A stretch of 27,529 nucleotides of DNA from Acidobacteria bacterium RIFCSPHIGHO2_01_FULL_67_28 (GCA_001766965.1 MEKM01000184.1:1-27529), one strand, 5' to 3'. Shown: positions 1 to 7,220, numbered from the stretch's first letter. Numbers and translations: made by a program. Notes: generated by a model not told the origin, from the sequence alone.

Positions 1-947
1 TCGAGCAAGGTATCGTCGTTGAGGTCGGTGACCGCCAGGTGCTTCCCGGTGGCAGCCAGGGCGACAGGGGGCAGGAGCGGCGTCGTCGGCTCGCCGTTGC
101 CGAGCAGGATGTAGCTTTGCCCGGTGACGCGGAGGGAGGCCACGTCGGCCCGGCCGTTGCCGTTGAAGTCCGCCACCGCCAGGTCGCCGCCGTTCGAGTC
201 ATACGGGGTTTCGACCACGCGGCGGCGCTGCAGCGTGGGGAGCTGGAAGGTGCCGTCGCCGTTGCCGAGCACCACGTCCACTTCGCCGTTGTTGCTGCCG
301 TTGCGCCCGTGCACGACCATGTCGGTGACCGAACCGACGTCGTTGTCGAGGTCGCCCAGGGCCAGCGTGTCCGGGGCGATGGTGGTGGTGAGCGAGACCG
401 CCGCCAGCGCGGTGAAAGTGCCGAGGGCGGCGCCGTTCCCGAGCAGGACCTGGAAGCTGGTGTTGTTGACCACGGCCAGGTCCGGCACCGCGTCGCCATT
501 GATCAGGCCCACCCGCACCGCCAGCGCCCCGCTGAATCCCAGGTTGGTGGTCTGCATCGGCAGCAGCGGGGTGACGCCGTCGTTAAGGAAGATTCTGACC
601 GAGGACGAGGTCAGCACCACCAGGTCGATCCAGCCGTTGCCGTCCAGGTCGCCGCCCTGCAGAGCGATTACCGTCGCTCCCACCCCCTCCTGGAAGGGCA
701 ACTGGAAGGTGCCGTCGGGGTTGCCGAAAAGGAGGGAGACGTCGGAGGAGTTGGCGTTGCCGACCGCCAGGTCGAGCACACCGTCGGTGTTGAAGTGGGC
801 GATGACGGCGCCCACCGGCTTGTTGCCGGCTTCAGCGCGCTGGGCAAAAAGGAAGGTAACTTCCGGCGTCTGGGCCGCAGCCCGCCCTCCGGCAGCGAAC
901 AGGAAGAGAACCAGCGCGAAGGCGATCCAGCGTCTTTTGCTTCTCAT
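1..947 (-). CDS. Secreted FG-GAP/VCBS-repeat protein (3' end cut by window edge)
   Basis: Read on the minus strand from an ATG at 947, the frame stays open for 315 codons to the window edge, so the C-terminus is missing. It starts with a classical signal peptide: positively charged MRSKRR, a hydrophobic core, then GGRAAAQ. The rest is a row of about six FG-GAP/VCBS-type repeats. Each has a calcium-loop-like D-x-D/N-x-D/N-G segment such as DLDGNGWIDL, DFNGNGRADV or DLNDD, followed by a VLLGNGDGTFQ-like strand. Such repeats fold as blades of an integrin-like beta-propeller and are common in secreted adhesins and surface proteins of Acidobacteriota and Planctomycetes. The partner or substrate cannot be told. 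The long open frames on the opposite strand are shadows of this coding bias. Confidence 0.9.
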   Translation of the reverse strand, partial: MRSKRRWIAFALVLFLFAAGGRAAAQTPEVTFLFAQRAEAGNKPVGAVIAHFNTDGVLDLAVGNANSSDVSLLFGNPDGTFQLPFQEGVGATVIALQGGDLDGNGWIDLVVLTSSSVRIFLNDGVTPLLPMQTTNLGFSGALAVRVGLINGDAVPDLAVVNNTSFQVLLGNGAALGTFTALAAVSLTTTIAPDTLALGDLDNDVGSVTDMVVHGRNGSNNGEVDVVLGNGDGTFQLPTLQRRRVVETPYDSNGGDLAVADFNGNGRADVASLRVTGQSYILLGNGEPTTPLLPPVALAATGKHLAVTDLNDDTLL

Positions 948-1229
948 CGGCCCCGCTACCCTGCGGGCATCGTGAGCCCCGCATCAGCCGCCAACCCCCG
1001 GCGGCCCTGGGTCGCCCTCTAGCAACAAAGAGTAGCGCCGGGGGCGCGCTTGAGGCTGTGACCGGAGGCACATCGATGTGTCGCAAACGACACTGCGTGG
1101 CCAAGGTTCTCCAGGGGCTGACCCGCGTCGGCCTTCTGCATGCGGCGTGCGGCGGGTTTGCCGGGGGGCGAAGCGAGAAGGGTTCCTTCGACTCACCCCG
1201 CCCGACGGGCCGTCGCGTCGGCTGGGGTT
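948..1229. other. Intergenic region, 282 bp, no gene seen
   Basis: This gap lies between the start of the FG-GAP gene and the end of the next minus-strand gene. It holds a perfect 6-bp inverted repeat with a CAAA loop (GTGTCG / CGACAC, 1078-1093) and a larger hairpin at its right end that is listed separately. On the minus strand a weak -10-like TACTCT lies roughly 90 bp before the FG-GAP start. Small open frames here have no Shine-Dalgarno and no recognisable protein pattern. Confidence 0.5.
1196..1227 (-). terminator. Hairpin just after the 1230-2165 gene, possible terminator
   Basis: CCGACG (1202-1207) pairs with CGTCGG (1216-1221). After a two-base internal mismatch, CCCC (1196-1199) pairs with GGGG (1224-1227). 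The structure begins about three bases past the stop codon of the minus-strand gene. There is no run of T after it, so it is not a classical intrinsic terminator. It could still pause polymerase or protect the 3' end. Confidence 0.4.
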
Positions 1230-2165
1230 TCAGGGCGCTATGATGATTTGGATGAGCTCGAGCCTTTCGCCCGTGACCGGGTCAACCTCCAACACCAGTC
1301 CGATGCCGGAAGCGTAGAACTTGTGCTCCAGGGCGTCGGGCTCCAGGGGCACGGTGTCCGCGGTCTGCAGGCAGTTGCTGAAGTCGCCGTAGGGGACGCT
1401 GGCGGAGGCCGTCAGGCTAAGCACTTCCCCGATGTCCTCGGCCTCGCCCAGGTAGAACTCCTGGCGGTAGAGATCGCCGACGGCGGGGTTGGCTTCCATG
1501 ATGATCCCCGGCTTGGCGCCGTCCACGCCCGCCTCCCAGGAGCCCTCCAGGCTGACGATCTCGCCGTTGACAATCTCCTTCGAGTTCTCTCCGAAATACC
1601 AGACGTTGCCCTGCAGGTCCTGGGCGAACCAGTCGAGCGTGTCTTCGATCAGCGCGCCGTCCAGCGTCACCGTGTCGTGCACCTCGACGCAGGTGACGCC
1701 GAGGATCACTCTGGTGTTGCTGGTCACGGCGAACTCCTGGTGCTCGAAGCCCTCGGCGGTGTTTCCCTCGTAGATGAAAGTGGTGCCCGGCGTCAGGGGC
1801 ATATAGGGATTGTCGATGGTGGCGACGAAGTTCGCCGGGTCGATCACGGGGTCGTAGGGATCTTCGCCCAGCCGGTCGCAGACCGCCTGGCGCGCGTCGC
1901 GCTGGTCGTTGCACTCCTCCAACGCGTCTTTCCGGTCCACCTCTGCCTGCTGCGCGCAGGCCTCCCGCGCCGCCGGGTCGGATAGGTTGTGGCACTTGCC
2001 CCGAGCCAGCCAGTAGTCACTCCACGCCTCCGCCTCGCAGGACCGCATGGCCTTCTGCGAAGTCGCCCGACAGAGATCCTTCGCGTCCGCCGCCACGGCT
2101 CCGTTGGTCAGAGTGAACACGAGCACTGCGCCAAGAATTAAAACCAGATGAGCGAATCTCTTCAT
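1230..2165 (-). CDS. Secreted protein of unknown function, Cys-rich N-terminus plus a domain shared with the 2911-4941 gene
   Basis: The 311-aa protein starts with a signal peptide (residues 1-26, ending GAVAA). AAGGAGGT lies five bases before the ATG, a near-perfect ribosome-binding site. Residues 30-100 are charged and probably helical, with six cysteines (32, 43, 58, 70, 85, 96) spaced 10-14-11-14-10. From about residue 112 to 305 there is a domain with NPYMPLTPGTTFIYEG, a YFGE segment, GSWEAGxxGAKPGI and PLEPDALEHKFYASGIGLV. The same landmarks in the same order occur in the neighbouring 676-aa protein, so the two share a homologous domain. I do not recognise a named function. It is probably periplasmic or exported. 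An upstream element at 2209-2248 suggests control by the adjacent two-component system. Confidence 0.88.
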   Translation of the reverse strand: MKRFAHLVLILGAVLVFTLTNGAVAADAKDLCRATSQKAMRSCEAEAWSDYWLARGKCHNLSDPAAREACAQQAEVDRKDALEECNDQRDARQAVCDRLGEDPYDPVIDPANFVATIDNPYMPLTPGTTFIYEGNTAEGFEHQEFAVTSNTRVILGVTCVEVHDTVTLDGALIEDTLDWFAQDLQGNVWYFGENSKEIVNGEIVSLEGSWEAGVDGAKPGIIMEANPAVGDLYRQEFYLGEAEDIGEVLSLTASASVPYGDFSNCLQTADTVPLEPDALEHKFYASGIGLVLEVDPVTGERLELIQIIIAP

Positions 2166-2203
2166 GGCAACCTCCTTCGGCCCTCCCGTTCGTTTCCCGG
2201 CCT

Positions 2204-2209
2204 AAGCTA
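2204..2209 (-). promoter_or_regulatory. Putative extended -10 (TGC-TAGCTT) of the 1230-2165 gene
   Basis: On the minus strand TAGCTT is preceded by TGC, an extended -10 form. It lies 38 bp before the ATG and 11 bp downstream of the last half-site of the putative regulator box. No good -35 is present, which fits an activator-dependent promoter. Confidence 0.4.
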
Positions 2210-2248
2210 GCAAGGACAAGATTGCCCGCATCTTTCCTGGGGATTACA
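2209..2248 (-). promoter_or_regulatory. Putative response-regulator box (copy 1) upstream of the 1230-2165 gene
   Basis: Read on the minus strand, the element is TGTAATCC, 3 nt, GGAAAGAT, 3 nt, GGCAAT, 7 nt, TTGCT. Every block is identical and equally spaced in the element at 4992-5031, while the spacers differ. The first three blocks begin 11 bp apart and share an xGnAA core, as expected for tandem half-sites bound on one DNA face by an OmpR/PhoB-type regulator. The last block runs into the -10. Assignment to the adjacent regulator is inference. Confidence 0.65.
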
Positions 2249-2312
2249 GTTGTGAAAGGTTCGAAGCAGGAAGGGGAGTGCGTCTTGGCTGGCGGAGTGG
2301 AGGTCGCGGCCC

Positions 2313-2346
2313 GCTAGCCGGCCAACCGGCTGCCGGTCAGGCTAGC
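2313..2346 (-). terminator. Two-part hairpin over the stop codon of the PepSY-like gene
   Basis: A perfect 7-bp outer stem (GCTAGCC 2313-2319 with GGCTAGC 2340-2346) encloses a 5-bp inner stem (ACCGG 2325-2329 with CCGGT 2333-2337). The outer arm contains the TAG stop codon of the minus-strand PepSY-like gene. No T-run follows, so this is a structural guess at a 3' end rather than a proven terminator. Confidence 0.4.
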
Positions 2347-2833
2347 CGACGTCCTCTGGTTTGGTTTCCCTCTCCAGTTCGTTCCCCTGGGGGTCGAAAA
2401 CGACTTCGGTCTTCTGGCCGTTGAGCTCGATCTGGAACTCGTAGGTAACGGCCGTACCCTTGGTTATTCTTTCCGCTTTCAGGACTTTCCCCTTGGGAAA
2501 CGTCTTCTTGAGCGCCGCCTTCACGCCCCGCGGCAGCGCGCTGGTGTCCAGGGTCTCTTCCAGCGAGACCAGCGTGCCGTCGGCGGCGTAGGTGACGTCC
2601 CGGGTGACCAGGCCCTCCACGCTCTCGATTTCGTAGACGGTCTGGCCGTTCTCTTCTTCGGTGCTGTAGCCCTTGATTTCAGCTTTGGGGTACGCCCCGG
2701 CAAACGCGGCCAGGACCGCCGCCGGGACGTCCTTGCGTTCGATTTGCCGTTCCCCCGCCAGGGCCGCCGCCGTCAGCCCGAGGACTAAGGCGGCCAGCAC
2801 CAGCAGTGGCATCACACTTTGGGTACGCTTCAT
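2342..2833 (-). CDS. Secreted PepSY-like domain protein
   Basis: The 163-aa protein has a signal peptide (MKRTQSVMPLLVLAALVLG... ending ALAGERQ) and then two PepSY-like units at about residues 33-85 and 90-160. Each unit has the hallmark order of a helix of the type VPAAVLAAFAGAYP or LPRGVKAALKKTFPKG, followed by strands with YEIESVEG or YEFQIELNG and a final D-x-x-G turn (YAADGTLV, FDPQGNELE). Proteins of this class are small periplasmic inhibitors or sensors and are often found next to two-component systems. The ATG at 2833 is chosen because AGGAGG lies eight bases before it and the signal peptide begins there; the frame is open further upstream only by chance. It sits 77 bp after the 676-aa gene and is probably co-transcribed with it. 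Confidence 0.85.
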   Translation of the reverse strand: MKRTQSVMPLLVLAALVLGLTAAALAGERQIERKDVPAAVLAAFAGAYPKAEIKGYSTEEENGQTVYEIESVEGLVTRDVTYAADGTLVSLEETLDTSALPRGVKAALKKTFPKGKVLKAERITKGTAVTYEFQIELNGQKTEVVFDPQGNELERETKPEDVG

Positions 2834-2910
2834 TGGCTTCCTCCTAACAGGGTAGGGTTGACTTGTGAGAAGAAGGGCGGCCTGGTCGTCGCGCGCATGA
2901 GTCTTCCGGC

Positions 2911-4941
2911 CTACTCCGCCTTGGCGGACTCTTCGCAATTCCCCCGCAGCGCGAAGCCAATCTCCATGGCGGTGCCCTTCGGGAAGACCACCTCGCGCCC
3001 CCGCGCCACAAAACTCGAATAGGCCGTCCGGCTCGCTCCGTAGATCCCCATGCCCAGGGCGAGCGGCTGGGCCGGAACCAGGGCGCCCACCACCATCCCC
3101 GGTAACCTGAAACCCGCGGCCCCGCCGGCGATGCCTTCGCTGGCGTCCGTGCCTCCGCTGCTCACGCCGTCCTCGACATCGCTGTCCTTGTGAGCCGCCA
3201 CGGCCAGCGCCACCGCGATGCCCGTGGAGAGATAGCGCCGCTTGGGAGCGGTTGACCGGGCCTCGCCCTCCACATCGAGCCGGACGTTCTCCTCCGCGCC
3301 CGATTGCACCCCCTCGAGGTTCGCCGCCGCTACTGTCTGCTCCATCCCGCCCAGAGGAATCAATTCGCGGAAGGCGATCCGCAGCTTGCCGCTGCGCCCA
3401 AAACGCCGGGCCGGCCGCGCTTCCACGACCGACCCGTTTACTCGCGTTCCCTGGGGGAGAAGCAAGCGACCGTCGTCGGCAAAAAGCGGTTGGACGAGGA
3501 TGGCCTCGACCGGCGCCTCCGGCGGCGTAGTCGCTGAATTCAGCGGGGTCAGGAGCTGGGCATGGGCCAGAAGGCGACAAGGCAAGGGCGCCGGGTCGCC
3601 CGCGGCCAGCAGGGGAGGCGGGAGCGGCTTGCGCCCGAAGTCGAGCGGCTCTTGCAGCTCGGCGAAATAGACCGTCCCAGCGTCAAGGTACTGCGGACGA
3701 GCGGGGAGCTGGGCGAGTCCGAAGCGCTTCAGCCGGTGCGCCTTGCCGGGCTCTTTCACTTGCTTCATGGTGGCTTCCCATTTGCGCTTGGCTTCTCGGA
3801 TCGCCTCCTTCATTTTGTCCGACGCCGCGTCCTTGGCTGTCCTCTTTTTCTCGCTGTCGATGCTGGTGACCAGCTGGAGGGTCCGGCCGGAGCCGGGGGT
3901 CACGGCGGTCTTAATCGGGAGGCGCTTGCCGTCGGGCAAAACCATCTCGTCGAATTCCACCTGGACCTTGCGAACCGGCGTGAAGTTCATGTTCAAGGCG
4001 GCCCACACGCGCCGTTTGCGCGAGGGGCCTTGGATCTCGGTGATGCGGCCCAGGACCTCGCTGCCCACCGGGACCACTTCCTGATCGAACGCGTACAGGG
4101 CTTCGACGAGGAGACCATGGATGGGTTGGCCGACTTTTCTGATTCGCACTTCTCGGTCCAGCGCCACTTGCAGCACGATGCCTTTCGGCACGGTGAGGGA
4201 GACTGTCTCCGCGGTCGGAGAGACCGGCGTGGAAGACCAGGCATTGGAGAACTCCACCAGCTTCAGGCTGCTGTCCTGGATGAGCCCAATCCCGGGGGCA
4301 TAAAACTTGAACTCTCTGGCCTCCGGCTCCAGCGGAGTCGTTTCCTCCGTTTTCAAAGCCTCTACGAACACCCCGGCGGGGGTCACCACGACTTCCGTCA
4401 GGCTTACGATTTCCGCCCGGTCCAGGGCGACGCCCGGAGCGATTTCCTGGAAATACTTCGCCTCCAGCTGGGCGTTGCCGGGCATCATCAGGCCGGGCCG
4501 GGCGCCGTTCTCCCCCGCCTTCCAGGACCCTTGATGGCCTACGATTTCGCCGTCCTGGTAGGTGTCGACCTCCTCGCCAAAATAGAAAATGCTGTTGCCT
4601 GGTTCGCACAGGGCAAAAAAGTTCCGGGAGATTTCGACCAGTTGGTTGTCGACGTATTCGACTTCTGTGACCACCCGCGTGTTCACGCCCGCGATCGTTG
4701 CTGTCTCGTCGAGGACAGTGATCTCAAGCCGAACGAAATTACTCCTCTCTTCTCCTTCGAGGATGAGCTGGTATCCAGGCTCGAGAATGAAGTAGGGATT
4801 GCGTCCGCTCGACTTGAAGCTGCACTCGTCGAGCCGGAATTCATCTGTGAATGCCGGCTGGTCGGCAAAGAGCTGGCTGGGCATTCCCAGAACACTGGCC
4901 AACACGACTATTAGTATCGTTGGGAAGGTCGACTTCTTCAT
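2911..4941 (-). CDS. Secreted protein of unknown function: shared N-terminal domain plus VirB10/TrbI-like repeats
   Basis: The 676-aa protein starts with a signal peptide ending SQLFA-D (cleavage near residue 26). Residues 48-222 match the domain of the 1230-2165 protein landmark for landmark: NPYFILEPGYQLILEGEE, FYFGEEV, GSWKAGENGARPGLMM, PLEPEAREFKFYAPGIGLI. Two similar beta-rich units follow (about 250-360 and 455-565), each with a VPxGSEVLGRI- or LPQGTRVNGSV-type step and basic RKRR or RRFGRSGK segments. Then comes a Gly/Ala-rich stretch (571-645) and a final VVFPKGTAMEIGF strand. That pattern recalls the C-terminal fold of VirB10/TrbI proteins, but the conserved secretion context is absent, so the resemblance is only a lead. 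No function is assigned. The regulator box at 4992-5031 lies directly upstream. Confidence 0.87.
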   Translation of the reverse strand: MKKSTFPTILIVVLASVLGMPSQLFADQPAFTDEFRLDECSFKSSGRNPYFILEPGYQLILEGEERSNFVRLEITVLDETATIAGVNTRVVTEVEYVDNQLVEISRNFFALCEPGNSIFYFGEEVDTYQDGEIVGHQGSWKAGENGARPGLMMPGNAQLEAKYFQEIAPGVALDRAEIVSLTEVVVTPAGVFVEALKTEETTPLEPEAREFKFYAPGIGLIQDSSLKLVEFSNAWSSTPVSPTAETVSLTVPKGIVLQVALDREVRIRKVGQPIHGLLVEALYAFDQEVVPVGSEVLGRITEIQGPSRKRRVWAALNMNFTPVRKVQVEFDEMVLPDGKRLPIKTAVTPGSGRTLQLVTSIDSEKKRTAKDAASDKMKEAIREAKRKWEATMKQVKEPGKAHRLKRFGLAQLPARPQYLDAGTVYFAELQEPLDFGRKPLPPPLLAAGDPAPLPCRLLAHAQLLTPLNSATTPPEAPVEAILVQPLFADDGRLLLPQGTRVNGSVVEARPARRFGRSGKLRIAFRELIPLGGMEQTVAAANLEGVQSGAEENVRLDVEGEARSTAPKRRYLSTGIAVALAVAAHKDSDVEDGVSSGGTDASEGIAGGAAGFRLPGMVVGALVPAQPLALGMGIYGASRTAYSSFVARGREVVFPKGTAMEIGFALRGNCEESAKAE

Positions 4942-4983
4942 GGCTGGCTTCCTTACGGGTTTGGATCCCGTGCCGTTCCGCCT

Positions 4984-4989
4984 ATGCTA
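4984..4989 (-). promoter_or_regulatory. Putative -10 (TAGCAT) of the 676-aa gene
   Basis: TAGCAT on the minus strand lies 42 bp before the ATG at 4941 and just downstream of the regulator box at 4992-5031. A TGC-TAG overlaps it three bases upstream, as in the other copy. No -35 is seen. Confidence 0.35.
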
Positions 4990-4991
4990 CT

Positions 4992-5031
4992 AGCAAACCC
5001 CGCATTGCCGCGATCTTTCCCGAGGATTACA
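4992..5031 (-). promoter_or_regulatory. Putative response-regulator box (copy 2) upstream of the 2911-4941 gene
   Basis: The blocks are TGTAATCC, GGAAAGAT, GGCAAT and TTGCT, in the same order and with the same 3, 3 and 7-nt spacers as the element at 2209-2248. The 40-bp alignment needs no gaps and has about 29 identities, nearly all in the blocks. It lies between the 676-aa gene and the kinase gene, so the sensor-regulator pair is immediately next to its presumed target. Confidence 0.65.
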
Positions 5032-5069
5032 TCTTTGCAATGTCGGATACGATAACGACTGGGAGGCGT

Positions 5070-6485
5070 CTAGCGGGGGGAGCGAATCGGCAGGCGAATC
5101 ACCACCCGCGTCCCCTGTCCCGGCTGGCTGTGGGCCTCGACAGACCCCTGGTGCGCCTGGACAACGGCGCGAACCAGGCTCAATCCCAGGCCCAGACCCC
5201 GCTGCGACTGGCTGGCCTCGCCGCGGTAGAGCCGGTCCCAGATCTTGGGAAGTTCCTCGGGCTTGATCCCCATCCCTGTGTCTTTCACCGAGATCAAGGC
5301 TTGTTCCTGCTCCGCGCGCGCTTCGATCTCGATGCGTCCCCCGGGAGGGGTGTACTTGATGGCGTTGTCCAGCACGTTGGCGACCGCCTGGCGGATCCGT
5401 TTGGCATCTCCCCGCAGACCAAGCCGCGCGGGCAACTCGGTCCGGATGGCGATTTCCTTCTCCTCCGCCACGTGTTCGTAGAGCCCGACCACGCTCGTCA
5501 GCAGGGCGGAGAGATCCACCTCCTCCCAGTCCAGTTTCAGGGCTCCGGTTTCTGCCTCGGCCACATCCATCAGGGTATTCAGCATGGTCAGAGTCTGCTC
5601 GGTCTCTTCCAGGCAGTCGGCCAGGGCCTGCTTGTAGGTTTCCGCGTCCGGGGGCGCATGCAGGGCTATTTCCGCGGCTCCCCGCAGCCGGGTCATGGGG
5701 GTGCGGAGGTCGTGAGCGATGGTATCCAGGGCGCTCCGCATGCGATTCACCAGCGACTCAATCGTGTCCAGCAGGGCGTTGAACAACCCCGCCAGCTCGT
5801 CGAGCTCGTCCCCCGTTTTCCGCGTGGGCGCGCGCGCGTTCATATTGCCGGTTTGCCGGATGGAGCGCAGCACGCCGGCCAGATCGCGCACCGGACGCAG
5901 CGAGCGGTTGGCCAGCCAGGCGCCTCCCCCCACGCCAATCCCCAGCACGGCCACCAGGACAATGGCGAAGACACCCTGGAAATACTCCAGAATGTCGTCC
6001 CGCGCTTCCGTGCTCCGGCCGACCTGCAACAGGAAGCCGTCGGGCAGCGTGACAGACATGATCTCGAGGGTGTCCGTTTCGGCCAGCAGCTCGCCCTCCT
6101 CCATTCCCCGGAGACGGATCAAGCGCCGGCCCCCGGGGAGGGGTGCGGTTTCGAGCTGCTTCACGTTGAAATCGTCCCACTCGGCCGGCATGTCCTGAAA
6201 GACGGTGTTGCTTTGGGGATCGGCCACTCGGACAAACAACGACTCCCGGTGCGCTGTTCTCACTTCCTCCATCAGCGCCGGCAGGCCCCCGTTCTGATAG
6301 CGGGAAGCGTAGAGCTTGAGCCCCGACTCGATCGCGCTCCGGTCCTTCTGTTTCAGCGAGGTGGACAGCAGGGAATAGGCGAGGGCGAAGACCGCCAGGG
6401 AGCTGGCAATGAAAACAAGGGAATACCAGGCGGCCAGGCGGAAGCCGATGGTTTGGCGTTTGCGGCTAAGAGTCTTTAAGGACGT
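5070..6485 (-). CDS. HAMP sensor histidine kinase, probable ACG start
   Basis: This is the membrane sensor of a two-component pair. Numbered from an ACG at 6485 (471 aa), it has TM1 at about 17-40, a periplasmic sensor region of about 130 residues, TM2 near 169-191 and a HAMP linker to about 246. The phospho-acceptor is H258 in the IAHDLRTP motif. ATP-binding boxes follow: N374 in VLDNAIKYTPPGG, DTGMGI near 402 and GLGLGLSL near 430. The layout is that of CusS/QseC-like kinases. The first ATG in frame is at 6272 and would delete TM1, and no ATG, GTG or TTG occurs between the preceding in-frame stop and that point. The ACG lies six bases after GGGGAG and gives a typical N-terminus, MSLKTLSRKRQTIGFRLAAW. 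It overlaps the regulator gene by 20 bp, implying translational coupling. Confidence 0.88.
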   Translation of the reverse strand, partial: TSLKTLSRKRQTIGFRLAAWYSLVFIASSLAVFALAYSLLSTSLKQKDRSAIESGLKLYASRYQNGGLPALMEEVRTAHRESLFVRVADPQSNTVFQDMPAEWDDFNVKQLETAPLPGGRRLIRLRGMEEGELLAETDTLEIMSVTLPDGFLLQVGRSTEARDDILEYFQGVFAIVLVAVLGIGVGGGAWLANRSLRPVRDLAGVLRSIRQTGNMNARAPTRKTGDELDELAGLFNALLDTIESLVNRMRSALDTIAHDLRTPMTRLRGAAEIALHAPPDAETYKQALADCLEETEQTLTMLNTLMDVAEAETGALKLDWEEVDLSALLTSVVGLYEHVAEEKEIAIRTELPARLGLRGDAKRIRQAVANVLDNAIKYTPPGGRIEIEARAEQEQALISVKDTGMGIKPEELPKIWDRLYRGEASQSQRGLGLGLSLVRAVVQAHQGSVEAHSQPGQGTRVVIRLPIRSPR

Positions 6486-7140
6486 AGCCGACTCCCCGGA
6501 TGGTGTGAATGATCTGCTCGCCGGGCTCGGCGCCCAGTTTTTTTCTCAAGCGGCACACCAGCACATCCACCACGTTTGTTTGCGGCTCGAAGTTGTACCC
6601 CCAAATATGCTCCAGGAGCACGGTCTTGGAAACCACCTCCCCGGGATGGCGCAGGAAGTATTCGAGCAAGGCGAACTCGCGGGGCTGCAGGTCGAGCTTC
6701 TCGGCGTCGCGCACCACCTCGCGTTTCAGCAGGTCCATGGAGAGCGAGCCCACGGTCAGGCTGGTGGGCCCGGGAGCGCTGCTGGCTCTGCGAATCAGCG
6801 CCCGCAGGCGAGCCAGCAACTCGGAAAAGGCGAAGGGTTTGGTCAGGTAGTCGTCGCCCCCGGCTTGCAGCCCGCGAATGCGGTCGTCGACCGATCGGCG
6901 CGCGCTTAAGAAGATCACCGGGAGGTTCACCTTTTGCCGGCGGACCTCTTCGATCAGGCTCAAGCCGTCCTGGCCGGGCAACATGATGTCAATGACCGCG
7001 GCGTCGTAGGGTTCCGTCAAGGCCAGGTGCAGGCCGTCCTCCCCATTGGCGGCTTGGTCGACGGCAAAGCCGGCTCGCTCGAGTCCCTTGGCTATGAAGG
7101 CTGCTGTCTTCTTGTCGTCTTCAACCAGGAGGATGCGCAT
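6466..7140 (-). CDS. OmpR-family response regulator
   Basis: The 224-aa cytoplasmic DNA-binding regulator is the partner of the overlapping kinase. The receiver domain (1-118) has the acidic pocket E7-D8-D9, phospho-acceptor D51 in VIDIMLPGQDG, S79 at the switch position and K101 in LTKPF. The winged-helix domain (about 127-222) has the typical LDLQPREFALLEYFLRHPGE, WGYNFEPQTNVVDVLVCRLRKKL and IHTIRGVGYVL segments. It is closest in style to CusR/CopR-like regulators. The ATG at 7140 is used because it begins directly with MRILLVEDD; a longer reading frame upstream adds only an unlikely tail. There is no strong Shine-Dalgarno. Likely targets are the two genes with the 40-bp boxes. A single GGAAAGAT (7154-7161) in its own leader may reflect weak autoregulation. 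Confidence 0.95.
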   Translation of the reverse strand: MRILLVEDDKKTAAFIAKGLERAGFAVDQAANGEDGLHLALTEPYDAAVIDIMLPGQDGLSLIEEVRRQKVNLPVIFLSARRSVDDRIRGLQAGGDDYLTKPFAFSELLARLRALIRRASSAPGPTSLTVGSLSMDLLKREVVRDAEKLDLQPREFALLEYFLRHPGEVVSKTVLLEHIWGYNFEPQTNVVDVLVCRLRKKLGAEPGEQIIHTIRGVGYVLKDS

Positions 7141-7174
7141 GGCCTGGCCGCTGATCTTTCCACTTTGACTGGGA

Positions 7175-7180
7175 ATTCTA
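7175..7180 (-). promoter_or_regulatory. Putative -10 (TAGAAT) of the regulator-kinase operon
   Basis: TAGAAT on the minus strand lies 34 bp before the regulator ATG. No clear -35 is found at 17 bp. The 80-bp gap to the upstream CocE gene gives room for an independent promoter. Confidence 0.4.
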
Positions 7181-7220
7181 CACCAAGCGGGGGCCGGACG
7201 CGCCCGCACGGATTCAAACT

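Noticed and set aside
39..1022. Long open frames on the plus strand opposite the left-edge gene
   Set aside because: Their translations are rich in Gly/Arg/Val/Asp or Ser/Thr/Pro without any domain pattern, while the minus-strand frame has a signal peptide and clear FG-GAP repeats.
1078..1093. GTGTCG-CAAA-CGACAC as an RNA gene or operator
   Set aside because: A single 6-bp stem in GC-rich DNA is expected by chance, and nothing links it to a promoter or transcript.
2834..3580. N-terminal extension of the PepSY-like gene into the 676-aa gene
   Set aside because: The extension is out-of-frame shadow coding. The ATG at 2833 has AGGAGG and starts a signal peptide.
3562..4914. 450-codon plus-strand open frame opposite the 676-aa gene
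   Set aside because: It has no Shine-Dalgarno and low-complexity composition. The opposite frame has a signal peptide and a domain conserved with a neighbour, so this is a GC-driven shadow.
4851..6479. 542-codon plus-strand open frame opposite the histidine kinase
   Set aside because: The minus strand encodes all kinase boxes; the plus-strand product has no recognisable motif.
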